Of a stretch of 64,000 bases of DNA, positions 8,170 to 17,132 are shown in pieces. The notes under the pieces were generated by a model. It searched no databases and was not told the origin of the DNA. It saw only the letters and a list, made by a program, of their open reading frames with translations. Within the stretch, counting starts at the first letter, position 1, and each line of letters opens with the position of its first letter. The stretch lies in contig NZ_JAOQJP010000012.1 in NCBI RefSeq assembly GCF_025567305.1, positions 1 through 64,000 of the forward strand. Direction: 5' to 3'. Both the position numbers and the translations under genes were made by a program. This stretch comes from Lentihominibacter butyricus. Its GTDB lineage: Bacteria; Bacillota; Clostridia; Peptostreptococcales; Anaerovoracaceae.

Positions 8170-9861
8170 ATGTCCTTTGACGGCATCGTAACATATGCAG
8201 CTGCAAAAGAATTCAGAGACAGGCTCTCCATGGGTAAAATAGAAAAAATATATCAGCCCCAGCCTGAGCAGCTTTTATTCATAATACATACAAAACAGGG
8301 AAAGCAGCGGCTTTTCATATCCTCAGCAGGCAATCATTCCGCCGCATATCTGGTGGACAAGACCCCTGAAAATCCCGTGAACCCGCCTGTTTTCTGCATG
8401 GTGCTCAGAAAGCACCTGAGCGCCGCCAGGATAACCGATATCCTGCAGTACCAGAACGACCGAATCATTGAAATACTGATGGAAACAGTCAATGAGCTCG
8501 GATTTTCCGTCAACAAGAAACTGATAATAGAGATAATGGGCAAGCACAGCAACGTACTGCTGATCGATATGGCGAGCGGAAGGATAATAGACAGCATCAA
8601 GCATGTGTCGATAGACGTCAACAGAGCCAGACAGGTGCTGCCGGGCAAGCTCTATCAGTATCCGCCCGCTCAGGAAAAGAAACCGTTTCTCGAGATCACA
8701 GAGTCCGATATGGAACGTCTCACAGCCGGACAGTCACAGCCGGAGCGAAGCGTGCTTTCAGGGATACAGGGCCTCTCTCCTGCGCTGGCCGAGACGATAG
8801 CAGCCTCCGGCAACCCGCATTCATGCTACACGAAGCTGCGCGGAATAATAGATTCGATAGACAGCGGCAAAGCGTCCCCTGTCATATATACTGACGACAG
8901 CGGCAAGCCTGTGGATTTTCACATAACATCGCTCTCCGCGTTCGAGGGTTCGTGCAAAAGGCTTGACTTCGGCACACTCAGCGAAGCCGCAGCCTATTTT
9001 TTCAGCCACAGAGAGACCTCAAACACGATAAAACAGCGCTCGAATGATCTGCTGCGTGTGATAAAGACGCATCTCGACAAGCTCAGACTCAAGACCCAGC
9101 GCCTGAACGAGGATCTGTACAAAGCCGAAAACTCGGAAAAGTACAGGCTTTACGGCGAACTGCTGATGGCAAACCTGCATGTCCCTAAACCGGGCGACAG
9201 ATCCGTAGAAGTCGTCAGCTACTACGACGGGAGCTCCGTAACTATACCGCTGGACCCTAAATATTCGCCTGCCAAGAACGCGCAGAATTTTTACAAGAAA
9301 TACGGCAAATCAAAAACCGCTGTAAAGGAAAAGAAAATACAGCTCGAAGAAGTATCGCGAGAGATCGAATATCTTGAATCCGTCGCATCATATCTCGAAC
9401 GCACCAGGACTATCGAGGAGATCGACCTTCTTAAACAGGAGCTCATAGATTCCGGATTCATCCGCTACAAGAAGACCCGGCGCGAGCAGCCCGGAAAAAG
9501 CAGACCAAAGCCGTACAGCTACACGACATCTTCCGGAAAGACAGTTCTCGTCGGGCGCAACAACAAGGAGAACGACTGGCTGACAACAAAGAAAGCCGCA
9601 TCATCAGACATGTGGTTCCACACAAAGGACATACCCGGTTCCCACACCGTACTGCTCCTCAACGGCGCAGAAGCCTCGGAAGACGACCTGTTCGAAGCGG
9701 CTGCGATCGCTGCTTTCCACAGCAAGGGTTCTGATTCGGAAAACGTTCCGGTCGACTACACTCGTATAAAGTACGTGAAAAAACCGGGCGGCGCGAAACC
9801 CGGCATGGTGATATTCACACACAACCGCACGCTTTATGTCAATCCCGGACTGCCGGAATGA
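8170..9861 (+). CDS. rqcH: Ribosome quality-control factor RqcH (NFACT/Rqc2 family)
   Basis: RqcH binds obstructed 50S subunits and recruits tRNA-Ala to add alanine tails that mark stalled nascent chains for degradation. The 563 residues show an NFACT-N domain (1-210, beginning MSFDGIVTYAAAKEF), a central coiled-coil (about 300-430, rich in K, E and L) and the NFACT-R domain with DMWFHTKDIPGSHTVLL near 480. AAGGAGGAAACAAAT precedes the ATG. It is transcribed away from yicC. It complements the tmRNA-SmpB rescue system also found in this window. Confidence 0.95.
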   Translation: MSFDGIVTYAAAKEFRDRLSMGKIEKIYQPQPEQLLFIIHTKQGKQRLFISSAGNHSAAYLVDKTPENPVNPPVFCMVLRKHLSAARITDILQYQNDRIIEILMETVNELGFSVNKKLIIEIMGKHSNVLLIDMASGRIIDSIKHVSIDVNRARQVLPGKLYQYPPAQEKKPFLEITESDMERLTAGQSQPERSVLSGIQGLSPALAETIAASGNPHSCYTKLRGIIDSIDSGKASPVIYTDDSGKPVDFHITSLSAFEGSCKRLDFGTLSEAAAYFFSHRETSNTIKQRSNDLLRVIKTHLDKLRLKTQRLNEDLYKAENSEKYRLYGELLMANLHVPKPGDRSVEVVSYYDGSSVTIPLDPKYSPAKNAQNFYKKYGKSKTAVKEKKIQLEEVSREIEYLESVASYLERTRTIEEIDLLKQELIDSGFIRYKKTRREQPGKSRPKPYSYTTSSGKTVLVGRNNKENDWLTTKKAASSDMWFHTKDIPGSHTVLLLNGAEASEDDLFEAAAIAAFHSKGSDSENVPVDYTRIKYVKKPGGAKPGMVIFTHNRTLYVNPGLPE

Positions 9862-9925
9862 TATCATCCGGCGGTTGCGTCCTTCACAGGATCTCACCAC
9901 AGACTGCCGGCACGTCCGTAATACA

Positions 9926-9985
9926 ATAAAAAGGCTGCATCACAGGCGATACTTTCATCGTATCCCTGCTGCAGCCTTTGCTTTT
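9926..9985. terminator. Bidirectional terminator between rqcH and the hydrolase gene
   Basis: AAAGGCTGCA pairs with TGCAGCCTTT, with inner GATAC/GTATC pairing, followed by GCTTTTT on the plus strand and TTTTTATT on the minus strand. It lies between two convergent genes and suits both. Confidence 0.8.
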
Positions 9986-10058
9986 TATCCGTTTTCGTGA
10001 ATTTTACCGCGCCCTGTCACTTTTACCTGTCATGCACACTGCACGGATCAACGGTACA

Positions 10059-10916
10059 TCACAGATCCTGTGCCCATCCGGCCATCTCTGCTATCACTTC
10101 ATCTCCGGTGCTGGTCTCATTGCCGTTGTGGATCTCATGGAACAGCCCTTCCCATTCGATATACGTCAGATCATCGCCCTGAGCCTGAAGTCTCTCCGCG
10201 ATACGTCTGCTGCCGTTCACATCACAAATCCTGTCTTGGCTGCCGTGCATGAGCAGCGTCGGTATGTTCGCAGCACGCCGGTCATCTTCTGCAGTACCAT
10301 CCTCAAATCCGATACCCTTGTCAAATCCGTCAACGGCGCACAGAGCTGATATCCTGTTGTGCACCATCGGATTATCCTTGAAAGGCTTGACTTTTTCCGG
10401 GTTGCCCAGATTTGCTTCATTGATGTCAGAACCTATAGTAAATGACGGTGCGATCCTGGAAAGCAGCTTGACCGCTTTGTAGAGCAGCGGCGGTACAGGC
10501 CGCACGAGCCTGACCCACGGTGCGGATATGATATATCCCGCCGGATGATCGTTCATCTCGCCTCTCGCTCTGTAGTCGAGGACTATATTGCCGCCCATGC
10601 TGTGACCATAAAGTACGAGCGGCTTTCCCGGATATTTTTCTTCTGCATATCTCAAAAGCTCGCTCACATCGTCCAGCACACTGTTTCTGGGCGCGCAGTC
10701 ACCTCTTTTGCCGAGTGACTCGCCGTGCCCTCTCAGATCGAGTGCACAGACTGCCATATTTTTATCGCGAAAAGCTTCCGCCACCCGATCGAATCTTCCG
10801 CCGTATTCTCCTATTCCATGAACTATGCATATGACCTTCTCCGGATCTTCAAGGTGCCATGAATAACCTCTTATGATCCCTTCTTCAAGGTTCCTTAAAA
10901 CAAATTTGTCATACAT
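10059..10916 (-). CDS. Alpha/beta hydrolase, monoacylglycerol-lipase-like
   Basis: The protein (285 residues from the ATG at 10916, which has AGAAGGAG upstream) has the serine-hydrolase layout: oxyanion motif HGIGEYGGRF, nucleophile elbow GHSMGG and late acid and histidine positions (HGSQDRICD and GLFHEIHN). The pattern and length fit the lysophospholipase/monoacylglycerol lipase group, cytoplasmic esterases acting on acylglycerols. No signal peptide is seen. A divergent small gene starts 244 bases away. The natural substrate is unknown. Confidence 0.87.
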   Translation of the reverse strand: MYDKFVLRNLEEGIIRGYSWHLEDPEKVICIVHGIGEYGGRFDRVAEAFRDKNMAVCALDLRGHGESLGKRGDCAPRNSVLDDVSELLRYAEEKYPGKPLVLYGHSMGGNIVLDYRARGEMNDHPAGYIISAPWVRLVRPVPPLLYKAVKLLSRIAPSFTIGSDINEANLGNPEKVKPFKDNPMVHNRISALCAVDGFDKGIGFEDGTAEDDRRAANIPTLLMHGSQDRICDVNGSRRIAERLQAQGDDLTYIEWEGLFHEIHNGNETSTGDEVIAEMAGWAQDL

Positions 10917-11159
10917 GATCAAAACGCTCCTTCTATGCGATCTTAAAACATCAGACGACAGCATACCTCAACCTCACCATACGGATCATCCGGCAACGCC
11001 AGTGTCCGGAACATTACAGCAAACCGCGTGTATATTACATTCATATCAAGTTATGCTTGCTTTTCATGTGCAGTTTAAATAAACTCTAAATACAGCTCCG
11101 GCAAGAGGCAGCGACGAAGTCACGCAAGGTTCCATTCTCTTAAGAAAGGAGGGCGCACT

Positions 11160-11297
11160 ATGAAAAAGTCTTGTACATTATGCGGCTGCATTTACGGCGA
11201 TATGCTGACATTCAAAACCGGCCACGTATGCGAAGACTGTCTTCAGCAGCTGAAATCTGATTTTCAGGTTGACAGTCAGGTGCGAGCCAGGGACTAA
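11160..11297 (+). CDS. 45-residue CxxC zinc-type small protein
   Basis: ATG at 11160 follows AAAGGAGGGCGCACT, a very strong ribosome binding site, and the frame ends at TAA 11295-11297. The predicted peptide begins MKKSCTLCGCIYGD and carries a second pair in HVCEDC, so two CxxC knuckles about 17 residues apart could bind one zinc ion. Its size and spacing recall small treble-clef proteins such as the sigma-G inhibitor Gin, but the similarity is too slight to name it. It sits alone on the plus strand, converging on the flavin reductase gene 14 bases away. Confidence 0.6.
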   Translation: MKKSCTLCGCIYGDMLTFKTGHVCEDCLQQLKSDFQVDSQVRARD

Positions 11298-11311
11298 TCA
11301 GGTACCGGACC

Positions 11312-11938
11312 TTATCTTCTTCGTCGCTTCCTGCCGGAGTTCCTGCGTTTCTCCGCTTCTATGCGCTTTCGCGTCTTCGGCTTCATCACCGAATATCCGA
11401 AACGGCCGATCTCCTTTTTCTGAAGTGCAAAGTAGTGCCCGTGGTTGTATGCTACGAGGCCTGCCTCATCAAGACACAGCTTTCCTGTTTCGTCCATCAG
11501 GCTGTCGTCCACCGAAACACTGACTATCTCCGCAATGAACATATCGTGCGTCGGATATTCCTTCATCTCCATCACTCTGCACTCTATATTCACCGGCGAT
11601 TCTTCTATCGACGGACAGCTGACCTCTTTGCTCTCCGCAGCAGTCAGCTTCATCTCTTTGAATTTATCCACATCGCGACCGGACCTGACTCCACAGTAAT
11701 CAGCCGCAAAAGCCAGCTTTTCCGTAGTCAGGTTTATCACGAATTCGCCTGTTCTTTCTATTATATCGTGTGAATACCTTGATTTTCTCACCGACACATA
11801 TGTTATCGGCGGATCCGAGTTTATGATCCCGGTCCAGGCTATCGTGATTATATTGTTCACCGTATCGTCACCGCATGATACCATCACAGCCGGCACAGGG
11901 TTGAGCATGGTACCCGGTTTGAATACTGTCTTTGACAT
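11312..11938 (-). CDS. Flavin reductase-like (FMN-binding split barrel) protein
   Basis: The 208-residue protein matches the flavin reductase family that binds FMN: the N-terminal PGTMLNPVPAVMVSCG and the central AWTGIINSDPPITYVSVR segments are typical. It would reduce flavin or act as a flavoprotein in the cytoplasm. The ATG at 11938 has GAAAGGGAG upstream and follows the rluD stop by 29 bases; an earlier in-frame start would overlap rluD. The C-terminus carries an unusual strongly basic tail (RRNSGRKRRRR) that could contact nucleic acid. Confidence 0.82.
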   Translation of the reverse strand: MSKTVFKPGTMLNPVPAVMVSCGDDTVNNIITIAWTGIINSDPPITYVSVRKSRYSHDIIERTGEFVINLTTEKLAFAADYCGVRSGRDVDKFKEMKLTAAESKEVSCPSIEESPVNIECRVMEMKEYPTHDMFIAEIVSVSVDDSLMDETGKLCLDEAGLVAYNHGHYFALQKKEIGRFGYSVMKPKTRKRIEAEKRRNSGRKRRRR

Positions 11939-11967
11939 CTTTATCTCCCTTTCACATATACCAGCCG

Positions 11968-12918
11968 TCATTTTCTCAGTTTCGCCAGTACGTCTTCAAA
12001 ATCCTGAGGCAGCGGGCTGTTGAATTCCATGTATTCGCCCGTAACAGGATGCACAAATCCGAGGACTCCGGCATGCAGCATCTGGCGCTTTGCACCATAT
12101 CTGTTCTTTGCCGGGCCGTAAAGCGTATCGCCGAGCAGCGGGTGTCTGATATACGCCATATGCACTCTGATCTGGTGAGTCCTTCCCGTCTCAAGGACTG
12201 CTTCCACAAGTGTAAAGCCGCCGAATCTCTCAAGCACGCGATAATGTGTTACCGCATTTTTGGAGTTCGTATAAACGACGGCATTCCTTAGCCGGTTTCC
12301 GGGGTCACGCCCGATCGGCTTGTCTACAGTACCCTCGTCTTCCTTTATATTGCTGTACACTATAGCTTTGTACCTTCTCGTTATCGAATGCTCTGCGAGC
12401 TGAGCAGACAGCGCATTGTGAGCTCTGTCAGTCTTTGCCACCATCAGAAGACCGCTCGTATCCTTGTCTATCCTGTGTACTATGCCCGGACGTATCACTC
12501 CGTTTATCGATGAAAGCGCATCGCCGCAGTGATACATCAGCGCATTCACCAGTGTTCCCGAATGGTTTCCCGGAGCCGGGTGGACAACCATGCCTGCAGG
12601 TTTGTCCACAACGAGCAGCTCATCATCTTCATATACTATATCGAGCGGGATATCTTCAGCCTCGACCTCAAGCCGCTCCGGCTGAGGTATCGCTATTTCC
12701 ACGATATCACCTGCGACAGCCTTGCGCTTCTTTTCACTGCACGGATCGCCGCCGACAGTGATACTTCCGTTTTCGAACAGCTTCTGTATAAAGCTTCGCG
12801 AATACTCCGGCATCATTCCTGCCAGTACTGAATCGAGACGTTTTCCGCTCATTTCTTCAGCGACCGTGAGCTCTACCTTCTGTTCACCTTTCAGGTTTTC
12901 ATTTTCTATGATGCTCAT
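11968..12918 (-). CDS. rluD: RluD-family 23S rRNA pseudouridine synthase
   Basis: The enzyme isomerises uridines to pseudouridine in rRNA. It has an N-terminal S4 RNA-binding domain (about residues 18-85) and the catalytic motif HRIDKDTSGL with the active aspartate, followed by GRTHQIRVHM. The length of 316 is standard. It overlaps lspA by 4 bases (12915-12918), the common lspA-rluD coupling in Bacillota. The exact target uridines are inferred from family only. Confidence 0.93.
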   Translation of the reverse strand: MSIIENENLKGEQKVELTVAEEMSGKRLDSVLAGMMPEYSRSFIQKLFENGSITVGGDPCSEKKRKAVAGDIVEIAIPQPERLEVEAEDIPLDIVYEDDELLVVDKPAGMVVHPAPGNHSGTLVNALMYHCGDALSSINGVIRPGIVHRIDKDTSGLLMVAKTDRAHNALSAQLAEHSITRRYKAIVYSNIKEDEGTVDKPIGRDPGNRLRNAVVYTNSKNAVTHYRVLERFGGFTLVEAVLETGRTHQIRVHMAYIRHPLLGDTLYGPAKNRYGAKRQMLHAGVLGFVHPVTGEYMEFNSPLPQDFEDVLAKLRK

Positions 12919-13382
12919 TGCTCAGCCCTCTTTCCTTCCAGAAAAATGACATCCAGAAGAAGCAGTCCGCATCCCACGCATATGAAGATGTCCGCCACAT
13001 TGAACACCGGGAAATCGATCCCCGGTATGAACCTGCAATCAAACATATCTACCACATGCCCGCGTGCGATCCTGTCTATCAGATTGCCTATGCCTCCGCC
13101 GCATATGAATGCGACCGAAGTGAGCGTCACTCTGCTCCATTTCGTCCTCTTGATCCATATCGAAGCAAGCCCTGCAGCCAGTACGACGGCCGGAAGAGCG
13201 ACCAGTATGATCCACTGCTGCTCCCACATGCTGAAAGCCGCCCCGCGGTTCTGAACGTATGTGAGATGGAACACGTTTTCGACAAGAGGTATCGTCTGCC
13301 CCGTATACATGCCGGTCAGTACCGCATATTTAACGATCTGATCCAGTACGATTATGCCTGCAGCGATAAAATAATAAACCAT
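12915..13382 (-). CDS. lspA: Lipoprotein signal peptidase (signal peptidase II)
   Basis: LspA removes signal peptides from prolipoproteins at the lipobox in the membrane. The protein has four hydrophobic segments and the family motifs VQNRGAAFS and the catalytic aspartates in GGIGNLIDR and PVFNVADIFI. The start MVYYFIAAGIIVLDQ at 13382 (155 residues) fits the family. An ATG 57 bases upstream would add a non-conserved tail and lies inside divIVA. The AGGAGG site is 28 bases from this ATG, with a hairpin between them (separate entry). Confidence 0.94.
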   Translation of the reverse strand: MVYYFIAAGIIVLDQIVKYAVLTGMYTGQTIPLVENVFHLTYVQNRGAAFSMWEQQWIILVALPAVVLAAGLASIWIKRTKWSRVTLTSVAFICGGGIGNLIDRIARGHVVDMFDCRFIPGIDFPVFNVADIFICVGCGLLLLDVIFLEGKRAEQ

Positions 13383-13419
13383 ATACAGAAAACGGGGCGT
13401 TACCGCCCCTCCTCCTTTA
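13383..13419 (-). promoter_or_regulatory. lspA translation start region with hairpin-shortened SD spacing
   Basis: Read on the minus strand, AAAGGAGG follows the divIVA stop codon. GGGGCG-GTAA-CGCCCC (GNRA-type loop) comes next, then 12 more bases to the lspA ATG. Folding of this hairpin would reduce the effective SD-to-start distance from 28 to about 12 bases. Confidence 0.55.
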
Positions 13420-14034
13420 ATATTTTGGATTTTTGACATTTCTCAGAGTCTCCTGTCCCGATGCCTGTCTGCGCATCGCCGGATACCTTGTAGTCTCCGG
13501 ACTCACCTTCACAGGCTCCTCCTGTACCGGAGCAGGATTCATCATCTCCGGCAGGTCGTCAAAGTCATCGATCCCCAGTTCAGGGAACATCTCTCCGCTG
13601 AGAGATTCGAACCGCTGCAGCTCCGACTGGAGTAGCTTCTTGTATCTTGAGCGGAAATCGATGAATCTGTTTTTCATCGCTTCGCTTTCTTCAGCTATCC
13701 TGTCAGCATTGTCTTTAGCCTCTTTCTGAAGGAGCTGGGCGTCAAGCTCCGCGTTTTTGAGCAGTATATCCGCGCGCTTTTCCGCACTCGCCGAAATATC
13801 GGACATGAGCGCCTTTGCAGCTTCAAGAGTCTCGACTACTGTGTTCTCCGAAGATCTGTATCTCTCAAGCTCCTCGACAAGCCTGCTGTTTTCTTCTTTG
13901 ACAGTCCTGAGTTCACTGAGAAGGCGTTCCAGATCCACTGTTATCTCATCAAGAAACTGATTCACGTCATCTTCTTTGTATCCTCTTACCGCTCTTCCGA
14001 ATTCCTTTTCCTGAATGTCTATCGGTCTGATCAT
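13417..14034 (-). CDS. divIVA: DivIVA-domain cell division/polarity protein
   Basis: DivIVA binds negatively curved membrane at septa and poles and recruits partners. The N-terminus MIRPIDIQEKEFGRAVRGYK and DDVNQFLDEI are the conserved lipid-binding and coiled-coil start. Residues about 30-150 are predicted coiled coil, with a proline-rich tail after. Length 205 is normal. TAGGAGG precedes the ATG. It sits between sepF and lspA, the conserved division cluster order. Confidence 0.93.
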   Translation of the reverse strand: MIRPIDIQEKEFGRAVRGYKEDDVNQFLDEITVDLERLLSELRTVKEENSRLVEELERYRSSENTVVETLEAAKALMSDISASAEKRADILLKNAELDAQLLQKEAKDNADRIAEESEAMKNRFIDFRSRYKKLLQSELQRFESLSGEMFPELGIDDFDDLPEMMNPAPVQEEPVKVSPETTRYPAMRRQASGQETLRNVKNPKY

Positions 14035-14043
14035 TTTGTCCTC

Positions 14044-14541
14044 CTACTTCCAAGGGTTCATATCGTCTGCGTTCTCACCTGTAAAGCTGTACGGCTTGTT
14101 CTCTCCCTCTGCGAATATCGAAACATTCTCCGGAGCGAAAACGAAGATATTGTTTGCTACCTTCTGGACGTTTCCGTTGAGCGCATACGTCGCTCCGCCC
14201 AGGAAGTCGAATATCTTTCTTGCAGTATCTGCATCGAGTTTTTCGAGGTTCACGATTATCGGCTTTCTGCTCTTGAGACTGTCAACGAGCTTGGAACACT
14301 CGTCGAATCCCTTAGGCTCTATGACCATGAGCTTGAATGTGCTCGTTATAGCCTTTACGGTACGGTTCTGCATCGACACCACATTGTCGCTGCCGCCGTA
14401 TCTCGACTGAGAAGTGAGCGGTGCTCTCGTCTCTACAGTCTTGCGGTCATATCCGTATTCTTCCTCTTCTGCGTCGAAATCGTCCTCATCATACTCTTCT
14501 TCGATACCGACCAGATCTTTAATTTTATCAATAACGCTCAT
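14044..14541 (-). CDS. sepF: Cell division protein SepF
   Basis: SepF forms rings that align FtsZ filaments and tether them to the membrane by an N-terminal amphipathic helix. The sequence shows that helix (MSVIDKIKDLVGI), an acidic linker and the DUF552 core (KPIIVNLEKLDADTARKIFDFLGG, given as two adjoining conserved parts around residues 92-116). Length 165 is typical. It lies 9 bases after yggS and 9 before divIVA, so it is co-transcribed. Confidence 0.95.
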   Translation of the reverse strand: MSVIDKIKDLVGIEEEYDEDDFDAEEEEYGYDRKTVETRAPLTSQSRYGGSDNVVSMQNRTVKAITSTFKLMVIEPKGFDECSKLVDSLKSRKPIIVNLEKLDADTARKIFDFLGGATYALNGNVQKVANNIFVFAPENVSIFAEGENKPYSFTGENADDMNPWK

Positions 14542-14550
14542 GTTTACCTC

Positions 14551-15252
14551 CTAAACTTTACTGTAGTCTCTTTCTCCGAATATCGCACTTCCTACTCTTA
14601 CAAGATTCGATCCGGCTTCTATCGCTACCGGGAAGTCGTGTGACATTCCCATCGACAGATATCTGAAATCAAGATTAGGATGATCGATAGTGCTGAACTG
14701 ATCATACTGCTCCTTCACACTGTCGAAATACTTTTTGATATCTTCGGGATCGTCTGCATAAGGCGCGATGCACATCAGACCTCTTATCCTGATGTTTTCA
14801 CAACTGTCGAGTATCTGCATTATCAGACCCTCTGTCTCTTCCGTGGATATGCCGAACTTGCTTTCCTCCTGCGCAGAATTCACCTGCAGCAGTATATCCA
14901 TCGTGATACCGCATGCCGCTGCACGCTTGTTTATCTCGGCAGCCAGCTTGTACGAATCGACAGAATGTATCATCGAGACCTTGTCTATGATATATTTCAC
15001 CTTGTTCGTCTGCAGATGCCCTATCATATGCCATCTCACAGGCTTTATATCGTCGTACTTGTCCATTATCTCCTGGACCTTGTTCTCGCCTATATCAGTC
15101 ACTCCGGCTTCTATCGCTATGTTGATCTCTTCCGGAGTCCTCGTTTTGCTGACAGCTACCAGCAGGACGTCATCCTGCGATCTTCCGCAGCCTTCTGCGG
15201 ACTGTCTTATCTGCTGTCTGACTTTCTCAAGATTTCCTCTTATGTCTTCCAT
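14551..15252 (-). CDS. yggS: YggS-family pyridoxal-phosphate homeostasis protein
   Basis: This PLP-binding, non-catalytic barrel protein buffers vitamin B6 and affects amino acid pools. It has the lysine motif LVAVSKTRTPEEI that carries PLP, the HMIGHLQTNK segment and SMGMSHDFPVAIEAGSN at the C-terminus. The ATG at 15252 has AGAGGGGG upstream; an earlier in-frame ATG lacks a site and overlaps the preceding gene. The product is 233 residues. It begins the sepF-divIVA cluster. Confidence 0.94.
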   Translation of the reverse strand: MEDIRGNLEKVRQQIRQSAEGCGRSQDDVLLVAVSKTRTPEEINIAIEAGVTDIGENKVQEIMDKYDDIKPVRWHMIGHLQTNKVKYIIDKVSMIHSVDSYKLAAEINKRAAACGITMDILLQVNSAQEESKFGISTEETEGLIMQILDSCENIRIRGLMCIAPYADDPEDIKKYFDSVKEQYDQFSTIDHPNLDFRYLSMGMSHDFPVAIEAGSNLVRVGSAIFGERDYSKV

Positions 15253-15272
15253 TGCTAATCCCCCTCTTTGGA

Positions 15273-16301
15273 TCATCCGCCGTTTTCAGAGTTCTCTTTT
15301 TTCTGATCTTCCTTCAGTGCGCCTGCCGGATGCTTGAGCACCTCGTCATATACATCGACGGTGTATACCTGATTTCCTTCATCGTCATAGAACGTCGATG
15401 TCTCCAGCACTGATTTCTTATCATCGCTCGAAATTATTTTTACTCTTGTAAAGATGTATGCGCCGTTTTTATCTTTGACGTAAACACCCTTGTTGCCGTC
15501 TTTCTCGACTATACATTTATTGTAAACTATAAGGCCTTCATTATCACTCGTAACGATGGACATGTCCTCCGCTCTGCTTTCACAGAAAGCCTTGTAGTAC
15601 ACATCCAGATAGAACACCACTCTGTAGTCGCTGCCGTCTTTCTTTACACTGTAAACAGTCGCGTCAACAGTGCCCTCGGGAAGCTCGAGCGATACTCCTC
15701 GCCCCTCTGAATATGATTCTACCACATCCTTGCCCACCCAGCAGAGCACATACCATTTGTCATCTGCCGAGATTTTGTACACAGGCTCGCCCTTTATAAC
15801 AGAATCACGCTCCAGTGAAACCGAACCGTATGACAGCTGTTCGACCTTGTCGCGCTCTATCTTGTCCAGGTTTCCGATCGAGAAATATTCCTCGTAGCCG
15901 TCTATCGTCAGACTGAACACGCCGCTTATCGGCGCATTGTAATCTTCTGAAAGTCCTTCATAGCCTTTGAGCCTGTCAGTGTACTTGCTGAATCTGGATT
16001 CTTTACTGCTTTTTTCACCGGCCTCCACCGAAACCACCGGATGCCCTTTTTTGACTGCAGTTCCCTTTCCCACCAGATACTGCACTTTTCCGGACTCAGG
16101 AGCTATGCCAATATATTCATCCTTTATAAAATATCCTTTAGTCTCGTACGAAACTTTTAGCGTGCCCGGTTCCAGCACCTGCGTGGTCTCAAAGATGTCC
16201 GTCACTTTAGGTAAAACTTCAACAACGATATATAGTATAAGCAATGCCGCTATGTAAACAGATATTGCCTTTTTTGTCTTCTTACTGAGTTTGATTTTCA
16301 T
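15273..16301 (-). CDS. HlyD-like membrane-anchored adaptor protein
   Basis: The 342-residue protein has one N-terminal membrane anchor (about residues 13-34, ISVYIAALLILYIVVEVL) and an extracytoplasmic part with a lipoyl/barrel-sandwich-like segment near 60-100 (GKVQYLVGKGTAVKKGHPVV). It resembles HlyD-type adaptors found beside sepF in many Clostridia. No transporter gene accompanies it, so a role in division or envelope assembly is possible but inferred. It ends 21 bases before the yggS start and is probably in the same operon. Confidence 0.7.
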   Translation of the reverse strand: MKIKLSKKTKKAISVYIAALLILYIVVEVLPKVTDIFETTQVLEPGTLKVSYETKGYFIKDEYIGIAPESGKVQYLVGKGTAVKKGHPVVSVEAGEKSSKESRFSKYTDRLKGYEGLSEDYNAPISGVFSLTIDGYEEYFSIGNLDKIERDKVEQLSYGSVSLERDSVIKGEPVYKISADDKWYVLCWVGKDVVESYSEGRGVSLELPEGTVDATVYSVKKDGSDYRVVFYLDVYYKAFCESRAEDMSIVTSDNEGLIVYNKCIVEKDGNKGVYVKDKNGAYIFTRVKIISSDDKKSVLETSTFYDDEGNQVYTVDVYDEVLKHPAGALKEDQKKENSENGG

Positions 16302-16340
16302 TATTTTATTCTACACCAAAGGTCTGCTGCTTGCAATGCG

Positions 16341-17084
16341 CTATCCTTCTGTTTTCATTATTTCTTCCAGTATTTTTTGTTCTTCCTTTGAAAGATTTCT
16401 GTTTTCATTCACATACTTTTCAAAAAGATCCGGCCTGCGTTTTTTCGTAAGTTCAAGAGACTGCCTGAACTTCCACAAAGCTATCAGTTTATGATTTCCG
16501 CTTACCAGCACTTCGGGAACATTCAGCCCTCTGTACTCCCTCGGTTTCGTATACTGCGGGTGCTCCAGCAGCCCCGAATACACCGATTCGTCCATCGCCG
16601 AGTTTTCATTGCCCAGCACGCCAGGTATCAGCCGCGCCACGGAATCGATCAGAACCATCGCCGGCAGTTCGCCTCCGGTTAGAACGTAATCGCCAATCGA
16701 GACCTCTTCTATGCTCCAGTGATCGAGCACTCTCTGATCCAGCCCTTCGTAATGCCCGCAGAGTATCACGAGCTCGTCGAGCGAAGAAAACTGCTGTATC
16801 ATCTCCTGATCCAGTATCCTTCCTCGCGGAGACATGTATATCACTTTTTTGTGCTCCGCTTCCACCGACTCCAGTGCACCGAAGACAGGATCTGCCATCA
16901 TGACCATGCCTCCGCCTCCGCCGAACGGATAATCATCCGCTTTGTTGTGTTTGTCATTGCTGAAGTCGCGTATATCTGTAAGATTTATCTCAAGTATCCC
17001 GCTTTCCGCAGCTCTTCCCAGTATGCTGCTGCCTGTGACAGGCACGAACATCTCAGGAAAGAGCGTGAGTACATCTATTTTCAT
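16341..17084 (-). CDS. trmD: tRNA (guanine-N1)-methyltransferase
   Basis: TrmD methylates G37 of tRNAs with S-adenosylmethionine, which prevents frameshifting. The N-terminus MKIDVLTLFPEMF and the trefoil-knot motif SIGDYVLTGGELPAMVLID are diagnostic. Length 247 is normal. It follows rimM by 48 bases, as in the conserved rpsP-rimM-trmD block. rplS, which usually follows trmD, is not downstream here. Confidence 0.96.
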   Translation of the reverse strand: MKIDVLTLFPEMFVPVTGSSILGRAAESGILEINLTDIRDFSNDKHNKADDYPFGGGGGMVMMADPVFGALESVEAEHKKVIYMSPRGRILDQEMIQQFSSLDELVILCGHYEGLDQRVLDHWSIEEVSIGDYVLTGGELPAMVLIDSVARLIPGVLGNENSAMDESVYSGLLEHPQYTKPREYRGLNVPEVLVSGNHKLIALWKFRQSLELTKKRRPDLFEKYVNENRNLSKEEQKILEEIMKTEG

Positions 17085-17132
17085 AACAATCTCCCGAAAC
17101 GACCCTGAAACTCATAAAGTCCGCTTTCACTT

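Noticed and set aside
11080..11159. Possible cyclic-di-GMP-type riboswitch before the small zinc protein
   Set aside because: Fragments such as CACGCAAGG recall part of the motif, but the paired stems and the other conserved blocks are not present.
12918..13436. Plus-strand frame of 172 codons opposite lspA
   Set aside because: lspA on the minus strand has clear family motifs; the opposite frame is a shadow with no recognisable composition or start signal.
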